Below are positions 38,373-47,513 of a stretch of DNA of 64,000 bases, in pieces. A model generated the notes under the pieces. The model saw nothing but the letters and a program-made list of their open reading frames with translations. It made no database searches and was not told where the DNA came from. The first letter of the stretch is position 1. The number at the start of each line of letters is the position of its first letter. The translations under genes and the position numbers were made by a program. The stretch covers positions 1 to 64,000 of the forward strand of contig NZ_LQXO02000026.1 of NCBI RefSeq assembly GCF_001639065.2, read 5' to 3'. This stretch comes from Vibrio barjaei. GTDB lineage: Bacteria; Pseudomonadota; Gammaproteobacteria; Enterobacterales; Vibrionaceae.

Positions 38373-40330
38373 TTGCTGAAATTGGTCACTTTGCACTGAT
38401 ACTCTCGTTGAGTTTATCTGTGCTACTCAGTATTTTGCCGCTCATAGGCGCATCGAAAAACAACACATTGCTAATGAACACAGCAAGGCCCCTCTCTTGG
38501 GGTATGTTCATTATGCTGCTGTTGTCCTTTGTTATTCTCGAGTGGGCGTTTTACGTTAACGACTTTACGTTGCAGTATGTGGCGAATAACTCGAATACTC
38601 AGTTGCCTTGGTACTACCGTCTAACGGCAGTATGGGGTGCTCACGAAGGCTCACTGTTACTTTGGGTGCTGATTCAAGCGGCTTGGACCGTAGCTGTAGC
38701 TAGCTTTAGCCGTGGTATGCCTCAAGAGTCAGTCGCGCGAGTGCTAGCAGTGATGGGCATGATTACAGTAGGTTTCTTACTGTTTATTATTGTTACGTCA
38801 AACCCATTCTTAAGAACGTTACCTTTCTTCCCAGTTAACGGACGAGATCTCAACCCACTGTTGCAAGACCCTGGTTTGATCATCCACCCTCCAATGCTTT
38901 ATATGGGTTATGTCGGCTTCTCGGTTGCGTTCTCATTTGCGATTGCATCATTGATGTCAGGTCGCTTGGATACTGCCTGGGCTCGCTGGTCTCGACCTTG
39001 GACAACCGCTGCATGGGTTTTCCTAACGCTAGGTATCGCACTGGGTTCATGGTGGGCATATTATGAGCTTGGCTGGGGTGGCTGGTGGTTCTGGGATCCA
39101 GTTGAAAATGCCTCGTTCATGCCTTGGTTAGCGGGTACCGCATTAATGCACTCATTGGCAGTGACTGAAAAACGCGGCACGTTCAAAGCTTGGACGGTAT
39201 TGTTGGCGATTTCAGCATTCTCTTTGAGTTTGTTGGGTACCTTCTTAGTACGTTCCGGCATTTTGGTCTCAGTACACGCATTTGCCTCCGATCCGTCGCG
39301 CGGTATGTTTATCCTTGGTTTCTTAGTATTCGTGATAGGTGGTTCATTACTGCTGTTTGCTTTGAAAGGTGCCTCGGTGAGAGTACGTGGTAACTTCGAC
39401 TTGCTGTCACGTGAAAACGCGCTGTTGGGAAACAATGTTCTGTTGATGGCAGCACTCGTCGTGGTGCTTGTTGGTACTTTGCTACCACTTGTTCATAAAC
39501 AGATTGGTTTGGGCTCGGTATCGATCGGTGCGCCATTCTTTAATATGTTGTTTACTTGGCTAATGGTGCCATTCGCGTTCCTACTGGGTATTGGCCCTCT
39601 GATTCGTTGGAAGCGTGACAAAATGTCGACGCTTATTAAGCCAATGGTCATCTCTGGTGTTATCTCACTCGCTTTCTCTGCGCTGATGGTAACCGTTTTG
39701 GCTGAATACTTTACAGGTCTCGCATTCCTTGGATGGTTGATGGCATCTTGGATCATTACCATGCATGGTTTTGAACTTTACGAGCGTGCAACTCACCGCC
39801 ACAGTTTTGCTAAAGGCATTACTAAGCTACCTCGCAGCCACTGGGCGATGATGTTGGGTCACATCGGCTTAGCGGTAAGCGTGATTGGTATCGCTATGGT
39901 GCAAAACTACAGCATTGAGCGCGATGTGCGTTTAGCACCGGGTGAGCATTACCAGATTAATGACTACGATTTCTACTTCAAGGGTCTGCGTGACAAAGAT
40001 GGCCCTAATTACGATGGTTATATCGCTGACTTTGAAATCACCAAAGATGGTAAATACATCAACACCCTTCATGCAGAAAAGCGTTTCTATCGCACTGCTA
40101 AGTCTATGATGACTGAAGCCGCTATCGACCGTGGAGTGACTCGTGACTTGTATATTGCGATGGGTGAGCGTCTAGATGATGGTAAGTCATGGGCAGTTCG
40201 TATCTACCACAAACCGTTTGTTCGTTGGATTTGGTTAGGTGCACTGATTATGTCTATCGGTGGTGCATTAGCTATCAGTGATAAACGTTACCGTTTCAGA
40301 AAGACAGCGAAGGCGGAAGGAGACGCATAA
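38369..40330 (+). CDS. ccmF: Heme lyase subunit CcmF
   Basis: 653 aa polytopic protein with about fifteen hydrophobic segments, the standard CcmF length. The tryptophan-rich periplasmic motif [18 protein letters not shown] (about 231-248) and flanking His residues bind heme during attachment to apocytochrome c. It overlaps ccmE by 4 bases, and its stop shares a base with the ccmG start. Confidence 0.97.
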   Translation: MIAEIGHFALILSLSLSVLLSILPLIGASKNNTLLMNTARPLSWGMFIMLLLSFVILEWAFYVNDFTLQYVANNSNTQLPWYYRLTAVWGAHEGSLLLWVLIQAAWTVAVASFSRGMPQESVARVLAVMGMITVGFLLFIIVTSNPFLRTLPFFPVNGRDLNPLLQDPGLIIHPPMLYMGYVGFSVAFSFAIASLMSGRLDTAWARWSRPWTTAAWVFLTLGIALGSWWAYYELGWGGWWFWDPVENASFMPWLAGTALMHSLAVTEKRGTFKAWTVLLAISAFSLSLLGTFLVRSGILVSVHAFASDPSRGMFILGFLVFVIGGSLLLFALKGASVRVRGNFDLLSRENALLGNNVLLMAALVVVLVGTLLPLVHKQIGLGSVSIGAPFFNMLFTWLMVPFAFLLGIGPLIRWKRDKMSTLIKPMVISGVISLAFSALMVTVLAEYFTGLAFLGWLMASWIITMHGFELYERATHRHSFAKGITKLPRSHWAMMLGHIGLAVSVIGIAMVQNYSIERDVRLAPGEHYQINDYDFYFKGLRDKDGPNYDGYIADFEITKDGKYINTLHAEKRFYRTAKSMMTEAAIDRGVTRDLYIAMGERLDDGKSWAVRIYHKPFVRWIWLGALIMSIGGALAISDKRYRFRKTAKAEGDA

Positions 40331-40884
40331 TGAATAAGAAGATCCTATTTATTCCTTTAGTCGCATTTCTAATTCTGGTGTCGGTCTTTGCCGTTCAGCT
40401 AGGGCGTAACCAGGCTGGGGACGATCCTACCAAGCTAGAATCGGTGCTGATTGGCAAACACGTTCCAGAGTTTCGTTTAGAAGATCTTGCCGAGCCTGGA
40501 AAGCTATACAATCAGGATATCTTCAAAGGTGAGCCTTTACTGCTTAATGTTTGGGCCACATGGTGTCCAACTTGTTATGCCGAGCACCAATATCTCAATG
40601 AGCTTGCGGGGAATGGCGTTAAAATCATCGGTTTGAACTACAAAGATCAACGTAACAAGGCGATTCAATGGCTTAATGAGTTGGGTAATCCTTACTTGAT
40701 TAGCCTGTTCGATGGTGATGGCATGCTAGGTCTCGATTTAGGGGTTTACGGTGCGCCGGAAACCTTCTTAATCGATGCTAATGGTGTGATTCGTTACCGT
40801 CACGTTGGCGATGTGAACGCTCGTAACTGGAGTGAGAAACTTCAGCCTCTATATCAGCAAATGTTAGAGGAGGCGAAAAAATGA
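40330..40884 (+). CDS. ccmG: Thiol:disulfide interchange protein CcmG (DsbE)
   Basis: 184 aa thioredoxin-like protein tethered by one N-terminal helix. The redox motif is WATWCPTCYAEH (Cys at about 79 and 82). The later GVYGAPETFLID carries the cis-Pro region. It keeps apocytochrome and CcmH cysteines reduced in the periplasm. Confidence 0.96.
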   Translation: MNKKILFIPLVAFLILVSVFAVQLGRNQAGDDPTKLESVLIGKHVPEFRLEDLAEPGKLYNQDIFKGEPLLLNVWATWCPTCYAEHQYLNELAGNGVKIIGLNYKDQRNKAIQWLNELGNPYLISLFDGDGMLGLDLGVYGAPETFLIDANGVIRYRHVGDVNARNWSEKLQPLYQQMLEEAKK

Positions 40885-41366
40885 AAAAGTGGTTAATCGC
40901 TTTAGCTTCTTCATTAGTGCTCGCGTTGGCAGCTAATGCTGCAATCGAAGTTCATGAATTTGACTCGTTAGAACAGGAAAACCAGTTCAAAGAGCTAAAC
41001 CACACGCTGCGTTGCCCTAAGTGTCAAAACAATACTATAGGTGACTCTAATGCTGAGCTTGCTGTAGACCTTCGTCAGAAAGTCTATGAGATGACCAAAG
41101 AAGGTAAATCTAAGCAAGAGATTATCGACTATATGATCGCTCGCTACGGTAACTTTGTGACTTATAATCCACCGCTGACATTCGCAACGGCGATCCTCTG
41201 GGTTGGCCCGTTATTTGTCGTGGTGTTCGGTTTTGGTCTGATTGTGATGCGCAGTCGTAAGAACCGCGCTAAGCAAACTGAGCAAGCAGGCAGCGAGTGG
41301 AGCGATGAAAAAGAAGCTCAACTGAAAGCGTTGCTGGATGAAAAAGAGACTGGAGATAAGCAGTAA
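40881..41366 (+). CDS. ccmH: Cytochrome c maturation protein CcmH
   Basis: 161 aa, signal peptide about residues 1-20. The LRCPKCQNNTIGDSNAELAVDLR motif contains the two redox Cys (about 44 and 47) that act on apocytochrome c. One C-terminal membrane helix (about 103-122) follows, then a charged cytoplasmic tail. This is the short form of CcmH; the TPR part is a separate gene, ccmI, directly downstream. Confidence 0.95.
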   Translation: MKKWLIALASSLVLALAANAAIEVHEFDSLEQENQFKELNHTLRCPKCQNNTIGDSNAELAVDLRQKVYEMTKEGKSKQEIIDYMIARYGNFVTYNPPLTFATAILWVGPLFVVVFGFGLIVMRSRKNRAKQTEQAGSEWSDEKEAQLKALLDEKETGDKQ

Positions 41367-42583
41367 TGACACTTTTTTGGATATCAACAGTCGGTCTTGT
41401 TGTCGTTGCAATCGCACTGCTGGCAATCACTCTTAGCAGTAAGAAAACCAACAACGATGAACAGCTTCGTGATGAATTAAACAAGGCATTCTATAAAGAT
41501 CGTCTTTCAGAGTTGGAAGTAGAAAACGAAGAAGGCTTGGTAGAGAACCAACAAGACTTAATCGATGACCTTAAACAATCACTGCTTGACGATATTCCAC
41601 AACAGCAGCAACAAACCGAGAAATTCAATATTTCGCCAATGGCGATACTGATTCCTTCAGTTGCTTTGGTTGTGATCTTGACTTACGGCATGTACATGCA
41701 TTTTGGTGGCGCAACCAAGGTGAAAAATTGGCAAGAAGTCACAGCTAACCTTCCTGAATTGTCCAAGAAGCTGATGGCGGGTTCGGCTGAGCCAATGACT
41801 GAAGATGAGATGCAAGATCTTACTTTGGCATTGCGTACACGTTTGCACTATCAGAAAGACGATGCAACGGGCTGGTTGCTATTAGGTCGAATCGCCCTTG
41901 CGAATCGCGACGTGACAACCGCAACAGACGCGATGGAAAAAGCCTATCGCTTAACGCCTAATGATGCGGATGTTAAGTTAGGTTACGCTCAAGCTCTGAT
42001 GATGTCTCAAGATGAAATGGACAATAATCGTGCAAGAAGCCTGCTTACTAGTTTGATTCAAGAAGAGTATGTAGATCTTCGCGTGTTCTCGCTATTAGCA
42101 TTTGACGCATTTGAGCGTGAAGACTTCTCTGGTGCTATCCGTTACTGGTCGATTATGCAGAAAATGATTGGTCCAGAAGACAGCCGCTATGAAATGCTTT
42201 CTCGAAGCATTGAGAGCGCTAAAGCTCGTATGGGTGAGCCGATTGTTCAAGGTAAGTCTGTGGCGGTGACGATTTCACTAAGTCCCGATGCTCGTATTCC
42301 CGAAGATGCAGCACTAATTGTCTCAGTACACCCAGCAGACGGTTCGCCAATGCCAGTTGCGGCAGCGCGCTATCCGCTAGGTACTTTCCCACGCACTGTT
42401 GTTTTGGATGACAACAACAGCATGATGGAAGGCCGTAAGCTATCAAGTTTAGATGGCCTTATCGTGAGAGTACGCATTGACAGTGATGGCAATGTTGCGA
42501 CTCGCGATGGCGATTGGTTTGGTGAAAGCCAGCCTGCTGAATTAGGTGATACCGTGGAGGTGTCCATTAATCAGCAGTACTAA
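41366..42583 (+). CDS. ccmI: Cytochrome c maturation protein CcmI
   Basis: 405 aa. Two membrane segments (about residues 4-22 and 90-112) flank a cytoplasmic loop. A periplasmic TPR domain (about 155-290, including DDATGWLLLGRIALANRDV) and a C-terminal beta-rich region complete it. CcmI holds apocytochrome c for the CcmF/CcmH lyase. It ends the ccm operon; no clear terminator follows, but a long hairpin lies 40 bases downstream. Confidence 0.93.
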   Translation: MTLFWISTVGLVVVAIALLAITLSSKKTNNDEQLRDELNKAFYKDRLSELEVENEEGLVENQQDLIDDLKQSLLDDIPQQQQQTEKFNISPMAILIPSVALVVILTYGMYMHFGGATKVKNWQEVTANLPELSKKLMAGSAEPMTEDEMQDLTLALRTRLHYQKDDATGWLLLGRIALANRDVTTATDAMEKAYRLTPNDADVKLGYAQALMMSQDEMDNNRARSLLTSLIQEEYVDLRVFSLLAFDAFEREDFSGAIRYWSIMQKMIGPEDSRYEMLSRSIESAKARMGEPIVQGKSVAVTISLSPDARIPEDAALIVSVHPADGSPMPVAAARYPLGTFPRTVVLDDNNSMMEGRKLSSLDGLIVRVRIDSDGNVATRDGDWFGESQPAELGDTVEVSINQQY

Positions 42584-42623
42584 TGCCTATAACATATAGT
42601 CATACTGATTAATAAATATTGGC

Positions 42624-42699
42624 CTAGATTGTTGCTTTAACTAGCCTGTGTAGTTGCATACCGCTATACTCATTACTAGTGGTTATAACAACAATCTAG
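42624..42699. repeat. Long imperfect hairpin between ccmI and mlaA
   Basis: An 11-bp perfect inverted repeat (CTAGATTGTTG at 42624-42634, its complement at 42689-42699) encloses 54 bases. Further pairs TTA/TAA and ACTAG/CTAGT (42640-42644 with 42676-42680) extend the stem to about 19 bp with bulges, and TGTAG/CTATA can close the top. No T tract follows, so it is not a normal terminator. It may be an RNA structure in the mlaA leader or the ccmI 3' end, or a relic of a small repeat element. Confidence 0.55.
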
Positions 42700-42778
42700 A
42701 GCTTAATTCCTAATTATCAAAGCATTAGGACAAAAAAATACGAAACTGCTCAGATTGTCATGGCTTATGGATGAGGTT

Positions 42779-43654
42779 ATGCAGTCAGCATCAACCGGCA
42801 AAAAGATCACTCTTTTTGCCGTTTTTGTTTCTTGCGTATTTCTGTTTGGTTGCTCTTCATCTCCTGAAGATACCCAACCAATAGAAGGCCAAGAGGCAAC
42901 TTCGACTTTGGATTCTAGCTCAAGTGAGTCCAGCGATCTGCAAGTCGAGAACAATGAACAACAACCTGACAATGATACGACTCAGGTTGGAACCGACGTC
43001 TATGATCCCTTCGAGAGCTTTAACCGAGCAATGTGGGCGGTTAATTATGACTATTTAGACCCCTATTTTGTGCGTCCCGTCTCTCTCGCCTACGTAAACT
43101 ACACACCGGATCCAGTAAGACTAGGGGTACGTAACTTCCTAGCGAACCTTGATGAACCATTTAGTGCTGTGAACAACGCTGTCATGGGTAATGGTGGAAA
43201 AGCGCTGGATCACTTCAATCGATTTTGGATAAACAGCACATTAGGTTTATTGGGCTTTATTGATATCGCGTCCGCTGCTGGTATTGAAAAGCGCGATAAG
43301 AAAGAGTTCGGTGATGCTATTGGACATTATGGAGTTGGTACGGGTCCATACTTTATGATACCGGGTTACGGACCGATTACTTTGCGTGAAGGTGCAGATG
43401 TTGTTGATGGATTATATCCGCCAATATCCTTCTTGAACTTTTGGGCTAGCTTTGGCAAGTGGGCCTTGGAAGGAATGGAAAAACGCGCGCTAGTCGTCCC
43501 TCAAGAAGCAACACTCGAACAGTCGCCAGATCCTTATTCGCTTACTCGGGATATTTATATCCAACGTCAGAACTACAAAGCAGAAGTGGTGGATGATGAA
43601 GTGGATGCGGAGGAAGAAGCTTATATTGATGACTACTTGGAGGATTTCGAGTAG
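42779..43654 (+). CDS. mlaA: Outer-membrane lipid asymmetry lipoprotein MlaA (VacJ)
   Basis: 291 aa from ATG 42779; in-frame ATG 42767 is the alternative, and neither has a well-spaced ribosome-binding site. I prefer 42779 because it leaves a basic n-region before the hydrophobic stretch and lipobox LFGC. After an acidic linker, the VacJ domain begins DPFESFNRAMWAVNYDYLDPY and includes ALDHFNRFWINSTLGLLGFID. MlaA extracts misplaced phospholipids from the outer leaflet and hands them to MlaC. In E. coli it neighbours fadL, as here. Confidence 0.93.
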   Translation: MQSASTGKKITLFAVFVSCVFLFGCSSSPEDTQPIEGQEATSTLDSSSSESSDLQVENNEQQPDNDTTQVGTDVYDPFESFNRAMWAVNYDYLDPYFVRPVSLAYVNYTPDPVRLGVRNFLANLDEPFSAVNNAVMGNGGKALDHFNRFWINSTLGLLGFIDIASAAGIEKRDKKEFGDAIGHYGVGTGPYFMIPGYGPITLREGADVVDGLYPPISFLNFWASFGKWALEGMEKRALVVPQEATLEQSPDPYSLTRDIYIQRQNYKAEVVDDEVDAEEEAYIDDYLEDFE

Positions 43655-43673
43655 TTCGAGAAGGAACTTTGTA

Positions 43674-43708
43674 AAGAGATCCTCATTATGAATAATAGAG
43701 GATCTCTT
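43674..43708. terminator. Hairpin between convergent mlaA and fadL
   Basis: Perfect 11-bp stem AAGAGATCCTC/GAGGATCTCTT (43674-43684 with 43698-43708) with a 13-nt loop. It sits 20 bases from the mlaA stop and 19 from the fadL stop, so it can serve both, although neither strand has a long T tract. Confidence 0.6.
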
Positions 43709-43726
43709 AGTTAGCCTTAGAGACTA

Positions 43727-44968
43727 TTAGAAACGATAGTTCGCTTGTACGCCTACAATCCAAACATCACCTGAGATTTCACCAGTGAAATCACCAAAAA
43801 CTGACGCGGCTTGGTCATGTGAGTCGCGAGGTTCAACAATCGGAGCTTTACGCGCCATAATATAAGTTAAACCACCATCCAAAGTGAACTGCTCTGTAAA
43901 TGCATAGCTAGCACCAGCACTTAACCATGTGCGATCTGTTTCCGGAATGGTGGTTGTACGATACTTATCATCAACAGCTGACATATCGTAAGCAACACCA
44001 CCACGCAACGTAACTTTTTTATTTAAACTGTACGTTGTACCTAGAGCGAAACGGTAGCTATCTTTCCAGTATTCACCTTTAATATGATCACTCATACCAT
44101 TGTCGTATTCGGCAACAAGTTTGTCGAAGTCACTCCATTGAGTCCAGTTGATGCTTCCGTGAATTGCCCATTTTTCATTTAGTTGATGGAATGAAGCTAG
44201 TTCAAGAGTTGCTGGTAGAGGGACTGATAGCGTTCCGCCAATACTTTGGTTTGGTACTAATAAACCACTAGCGTCACCTTCAAAGTCCATAGTCACTTTC
44301 GACTTATATGCAATACCAATACGGTTGTCAGGATTGATCTGCCAAGCAGCACCAAGTTGGTAGCCCCAAGAGCTATCTTTTCCTTCCATATACTTCAGGT
44401 CAGTACCTGCTACGGGAACTGATGCGCCAAAATGTCCTTCTCCAGTGACGAAACGAATACCGCCACCAATACTAAATTGCTCATTGATTTTATAACCTAA
44501 GCTAGCGACAGCTTCTACAGTCATTACTTTCGCTTGATTGCCATATTGAGTCGCAAGAAAGCTACTATCAAGCTCTGTTTCCATACCGTAGTTTGACCCT
44601 AGAGCGAGGCCAGCAGTAAAACTATCATTAATTTGATGTGACACGTATAAGTTAGGTACAGGTGCACTATGAGCAATGTCTTTAGCTTCAGTGTAGCCAA
44701 ATTTAGAAGAGGTACCGGTAACGTCTATATTTGGGTCGACATAAAGCACACCCCCAGATATCTGAGTCCCCTCTAGATACGTCAACATTGCTGGGTTACG
44801 CCATTGTGCGCTTGCATTGTCAGCCATTGCTGCCTCACCTGCAAATGCACGCCCTAGACCAGTCGCTGAATATTCTGCTAGTTGAAAACCTGCCGCTGAG
44901 ACCTGTGAAGAGGATAGCAGCCCCAAAACCACTGCAAGAGATAGGGGAGTTCGTTTTGAAATTATCAT
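43727..44968 (-). CDS. fadL: FadL-family outer membrane transporter (first paralogue)
   Basis: 413 aa. Signal peptide about residues 1-25 (ending VSAAG), then the FadL start GFQLAEYSATGLGRAFAGEAAMADNAS, the hallmark NPA motif in RNPAMLTYLEG, and an alternating 14-strand barrel ending in the aromatic YRF. FadL proteins take up long-chain fatty acids or other hydrophobic substrates. It lies on the same strand as a second FadL (45263-46534) but has its own 294-bp upstream region with a FadR-like site. The exact substrate is unknown. Confidence 0.93.
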   Translation of the reverse strand: MIISKRTPLSLAVVLGLLSSSQVSAAGFQLAEYSATGLGRAFAGEAAMADNASAQWRNPAMLTYLEGTQISGGVLYVDPNIDVTGTSSKFGYTEAKDIAHSAPVPNLYVSHQINDSFTAGLALGSNYGMETELDSSFLATQYGNQAKVMTVEAVASLGYKINEQFSIGGGIRFVTGEGHFGASVPVAGTDLKYMEGKDSSWGYQLGAAWQINPDNRIGIAYKSKVTMDFEGDASGLLVPNQSIGGTLSVPLPATLELASFHQLNEKWAIHGSINWTQWSDFDKLVAEYDNGMSDHIKGEYWKDSYRFALGTTYSLNKKVTLRGGVAYDMSAVDDKYRTTTIPETDRTWLSAGASYAFTEQFTLDGGLTYIMARKAPIVEPRDSHDQAASVFGDFTGEISGDVWIVGVQANYRF

Positions 44969-45159
44969 TGTTGTTCGCTCAAAGTATTTCCATTTAGAGC
45001 GGTGATTCTATTTTTAGAGTAAATGCTTTAAAACTAATTTATTACAAATACATCATTTTTGAATTTAAATATCGTATAACTAAATTTTTATGGGTTAATA
45101 ATCTAGATGTTATAGTGATGTTTCAAAAATTCAGCTTACACCTGTATACAAAAATCAAG

Positions 45160-45176
45160 AAAAGGTATGACCAGTT
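45160..45176 (-). promoter_or_regulatory. FadR-like operator upstream of the first fadL
   Basis: On the minus strand AACTGGTCATACCTTTT matches 12 of 16 defined positions of the E. coli FadR consensus AGCTGGTCCGACNTGTT, including all of CTGGTC. It lies about 190 bases before the fadL start codon. The rest of 44969-45262 is AT-rich and holds only the terminator of the preceding gene. Confidence 0.55.
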
Positions 45177-45215
45177 GTATGCTGAAAGTGAGGGGGAGAG
45201 TAGGGCGGGGAGATA

Positions 45216-45242
45216 GAAAAAAGGGTCGGAATACCGACCCTT
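45216..45242 (-). terminator. Terminator of the second fadL
   Basis: A 9-bp stem AAGGGTCGG/CCGACCCTT (45221-45229 with 45234-45242) with a 4-nt loop. On the minus strand it is followed by a run of T residues (the A run at 45217-45222). It ends 20 bases after the stop codon. Confidence 0.9.
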
Positions 45243-45262
45243 AAGAAGTTTAGCTGTTTAGC

Positions 45263-46534
45263 TTAGAAGCTGTAGCTGTATTGGATACCTGCTAGCCATG
45301 CGTTAGCATGTGTAGTTGCCGTTAGCATTGTACCTTTAGTTGGGTCCAGCGTTTCTTCGACTTTAACATCTTTGCCCATCAAGTACGTTAGGCCAAAATC
45401 AACAGTGTGGTGTTTCTTAAAGTTGTAACCAAAACCAGCCGATAACCATTGGCGGTCAGAGTCTGGAACTGAGATAGAGGTTAACTGGTCTTGCGCGGCG
45501 GTATCATACATATAACCCGCTCTCAACGTCCACTCGTCGTTCAGGTAGTAAGTACCACCAATAGCTGCATGGTAGCCATCTTTCCATTCGTAATCCTTGA
45601 TTGGAACACCACCGTCAGTCTCTAGTGTGTCAAATACACTCCAACCAATCCACTGTACACTATAGTGGACTGCAAACTTGGTATCTTCAATTCTGTGGTA
45701 CCCAGAAAACTCAGCCATACTCGGTAGAGATAGCTTTAGCTTTTGCCCATCGATAAGGTTGGCACCAGGAGTCAATGTCGGGTTGTAATACATATCACCC
45801 GAAGCTTTGATTTCTGGGCTATAGTGATAAGCGAAACCAAATCGGTTATTTTCGTTATACTCAAAAACCGTACCTAGATTGAAACCAACTCCAACGCCAT
45901 CTGCTTCAATATCAAGTGCTTTAACGCCAGGAGCTGCTGAGCGAATGAGTTTTCCGCTTCCCTGAACAATATCAATACCGCCACCAACGCTCCACTGTTC
46001 ATTGATTCGGTATGCTGCATTCAAAGTGTAATTAATACTTGAAATTTCGGTAGTACCACCGAAGATACTGGCATTAGGTACTCCTTGGGCTAAGTTGCCG
46101 CTATTAGCGCCCCAGCTATCATCAAAGTTATTATTAGTTCCGAAGTTTGAGTATATGCCGGCACCTAAAGCCCACTTGTCATTAAGTCGGTGGATATAAT
46201 AGATGTTAGGCACAGGTGTGCCACTGCTATTATTTGCATCTTGTACTGGTGCACCAGTAAAGTAGTTAACGTCCTTAACATCAATACTAGTTTTAATATA
46301 ATTCACACCACCAGAAAACTGGTGCGAATCAAACAACGTCATCGCTGCCGCGTTACGCGCCATTACCGAAGCGTTATCCGCAATTACTGCATCACCCGCA
46401 AAAGCACGGCCTAGACCTGTTGCTGATTGAGAGTTAAGTTGGAAACCTGCTGCTGCTGCATGTTGAGAGGCGAAAGTGAGTGACGAGACTGCCACTGCTA
46501 ATAGTGTTTTTTTATACAGACGCGAAGTAGTCAT
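45263..46534 (-). CDS. fadL: FadL-family outer membrane transporter (second paralogue)
   Basis: 423 aa, with signal peptide (about residues 1-28) and mature start GFQLNSQSATGLGRAFAGDAVIADNAS, close to its neighbour. Where FadL normally has Asn-Pro-Ala it reads MARNAAAMTLFD, so the Pro is lost. The barrel ends in YSF. AAGGATG lies just upstream of the ATG. The divergent inner-barrel sequence suggests a substrate range different from the first copy. On the minus strand, its leader carries a small ATTGAG/CTCAAT hairpin (46582-46599). Confidence 0.93.
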   Translation of the reverse strand: MTTSRLYKKTLLAVAVSSLTFASQHAAAAGFQLNSQSATGLGRAFAGDAVIADNASVMARNAAAMTLFDSHQFSGGVNYIKTSIDVKDVNYFTGAPVQDANNSSGTPVPNIYYIHRLNDKWALGAGIYSNFGTNNNFDDSWGANSGNLAQGVPNASIFGGTTEISSINYTLNAAYRINEQWSVGGGIDIVQGSGKLIRSAAPGVKALDIEADGVGVGFNLGTVFEYNENNRFGFAYHYSPEIKASGDMYYNPTLTPGANLIDGQKLKLSLPSMAEFSGYHRIEDTKFAVHYSVQWIGWSVFDTLETDGGVPIKDYEWKDGYHAAIGGTYYLNDEWTLRAGYMYDTAAQDQLTSISVPDSDRQWLSAGFGYNFKKHHTVDFGLTYLMGKDVKVEETLDPTKGTMLTATTHANAWLAGIQYSYSF

Positions 46535-46632
46535 TTAGTATACATCCTTTTTTGTAATCGCCTCTTTGGGCGTTAGTGAAAATTGAGTTAATGCTCAATT
46601 TCGGGGCTGATCCTAATCGCTAGTATAGGCAA

Positions 46633-46649
46633 TAGAAATCAGACCAGTA
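46633..46649 (-). promoter_or_regulatory. FadR-like operator upstream of the second fadL
   Basis: The minus strand reads TACTGGTCTGATTTCTA, containing the full CTGGTC core and the GA of the second half of the FadR consensus, about 100 bases before the start codon. The match is weaker than the other two sites in this window. Confidence 0.45.
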
Positions 46650-46751
46650 ACTAAAATCGCGTAAAAAGTATATAAATGATGACTATTTGGCAGGAAATGC
46701 ATCGAAAAAGGTTATTTCTAGAGTTTGTACTCTAAAAATGGCGATATCAAT

Positions 46752-46786
46752 AAAAAAAGAGCCCTACTCAGAAATAGGGCTCTTTT
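46752..46786. terminator. Bidirectional terminator after the anti-sigma gene
   Basis: A 12-bp stem AAAAGAGCCCTA/TAGGGCTCTTTT (46755-46766 with 46775-46786) with an 8-nt loop and A/T tracts on both sides. It ends the minus-strand sigma/anti-sigma operon just downstream of its stop codon. Confidence 0.92.
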
Positions 46787-46796
46787 ATCGGTAAAA

Positions 46797-47513
46797 TTAA
46801 GCAGGGTTAAGTATTTTCTTAATGTTTTCGCCGATTTTACTAAAGTCTTCGCCTTCTTCACCAACAAGGATGAAACTGGCGTCGCCAATCGGTTCGACCA
46901 TTCCCGCCATTCCATCTTTATCGAAAGACTTAGTTTGCTGGCTCGCAATGCCTGTTAAGAACAGGGTAACTTTGCCTTTTTCGCCTTGGAATACCATATG
47001 CATTGCATTGGCTTCACCAAAACCGCAGTGATTCAAATAATAAACATGGTAAGGAAAGCTCTGGCCGATCTGATACGCAAATGGTAGCAACTTAGCATTG
47101 ATTTGAGCCTTAGAGACGTTTTCATCAAGCGGCTCGATAAAGCCCATCTCTTCATGAACGTGTTTCATAGCAGTATCAGATAACGAAGCTTGTGCCGGTG
47201 AAACGACTACATTTCCCCAATTAACTTGGCCTACTAGTAAGCCAAATGCGAAAGCGATGGACGCCGCTAACGAAAGCGCGCGCTTACCGAATTTCACTTT
47301 GACCACATTGCTTTCTGGTTGGCTAAATAAGATCCGGTCAGCTAAATCATCGGGAACATCGACTTTCATCGCTTGTTCGATGCGAGCGTCCAATGACAAA
47401 ATATCGTCCATATATTTCGCATTGCTTTCACTTTGTTGGATCGCTTCTAATAACTCAGCATCTTTCGCCTTCGGATCGGACATAATACGACGACGGAATT
47501 CTAACTCATCCAT
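46797..47513 (-). CDS. DUF3379 protein, likely anti-sigma factor
   Basis: 238 aa. A charged, helical N-terminal part (about 1-75, MDELEFRRRIMSDPKAKD onward) is followed by one membrane segment (about 80-100, SLAASIAFAFGLLVGQVNW) and an extracytoplasmic domain. That domain contains a lone Cys in LNHCGFGEANAMHMVF and ends in NIKKILNPA. The start overlaps the ECF sigma gene by 8 bases. Position, topology and overlap point to an anti-sigma factor; the family has no established function, so this is inference. Confidence 0.8.
   Translation of the reverse strand: MDELEFRRRIMSDPKAKDAELLEAIQQSESNAKYMDDILSLDARIEQAMKVDVPDDLADRILFSQPESNVVKVKFGKRALSLAASIAFAFGLLVGQVNWGNVVVSPAQASLSDTAMKHVHEEMGFIEPLDENVSKAQINAKLLPFAYQIGQSFPYHVYYLNHCGFGEANAMHMVFQGEKGKVTLFLTGIASQQTKSFDKDGMAGMVEPIGDASFILVGEEGEDFSKIGENIKKILNPA

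Noticed and set aside
42624..42699. Possible integron attC (VCR-like) site
   Set aside because: The element has dyad symmetry but lacks the RYYYAAC and GTTRRRY core sites in the right places and is not next to a cassette.
46719..46734. TAGAGT/ACTCTA hairpin as another terminator
   Set aside because: Only 6 AT-rich base pairs, and a much stronger terminator lies 20 bases away.
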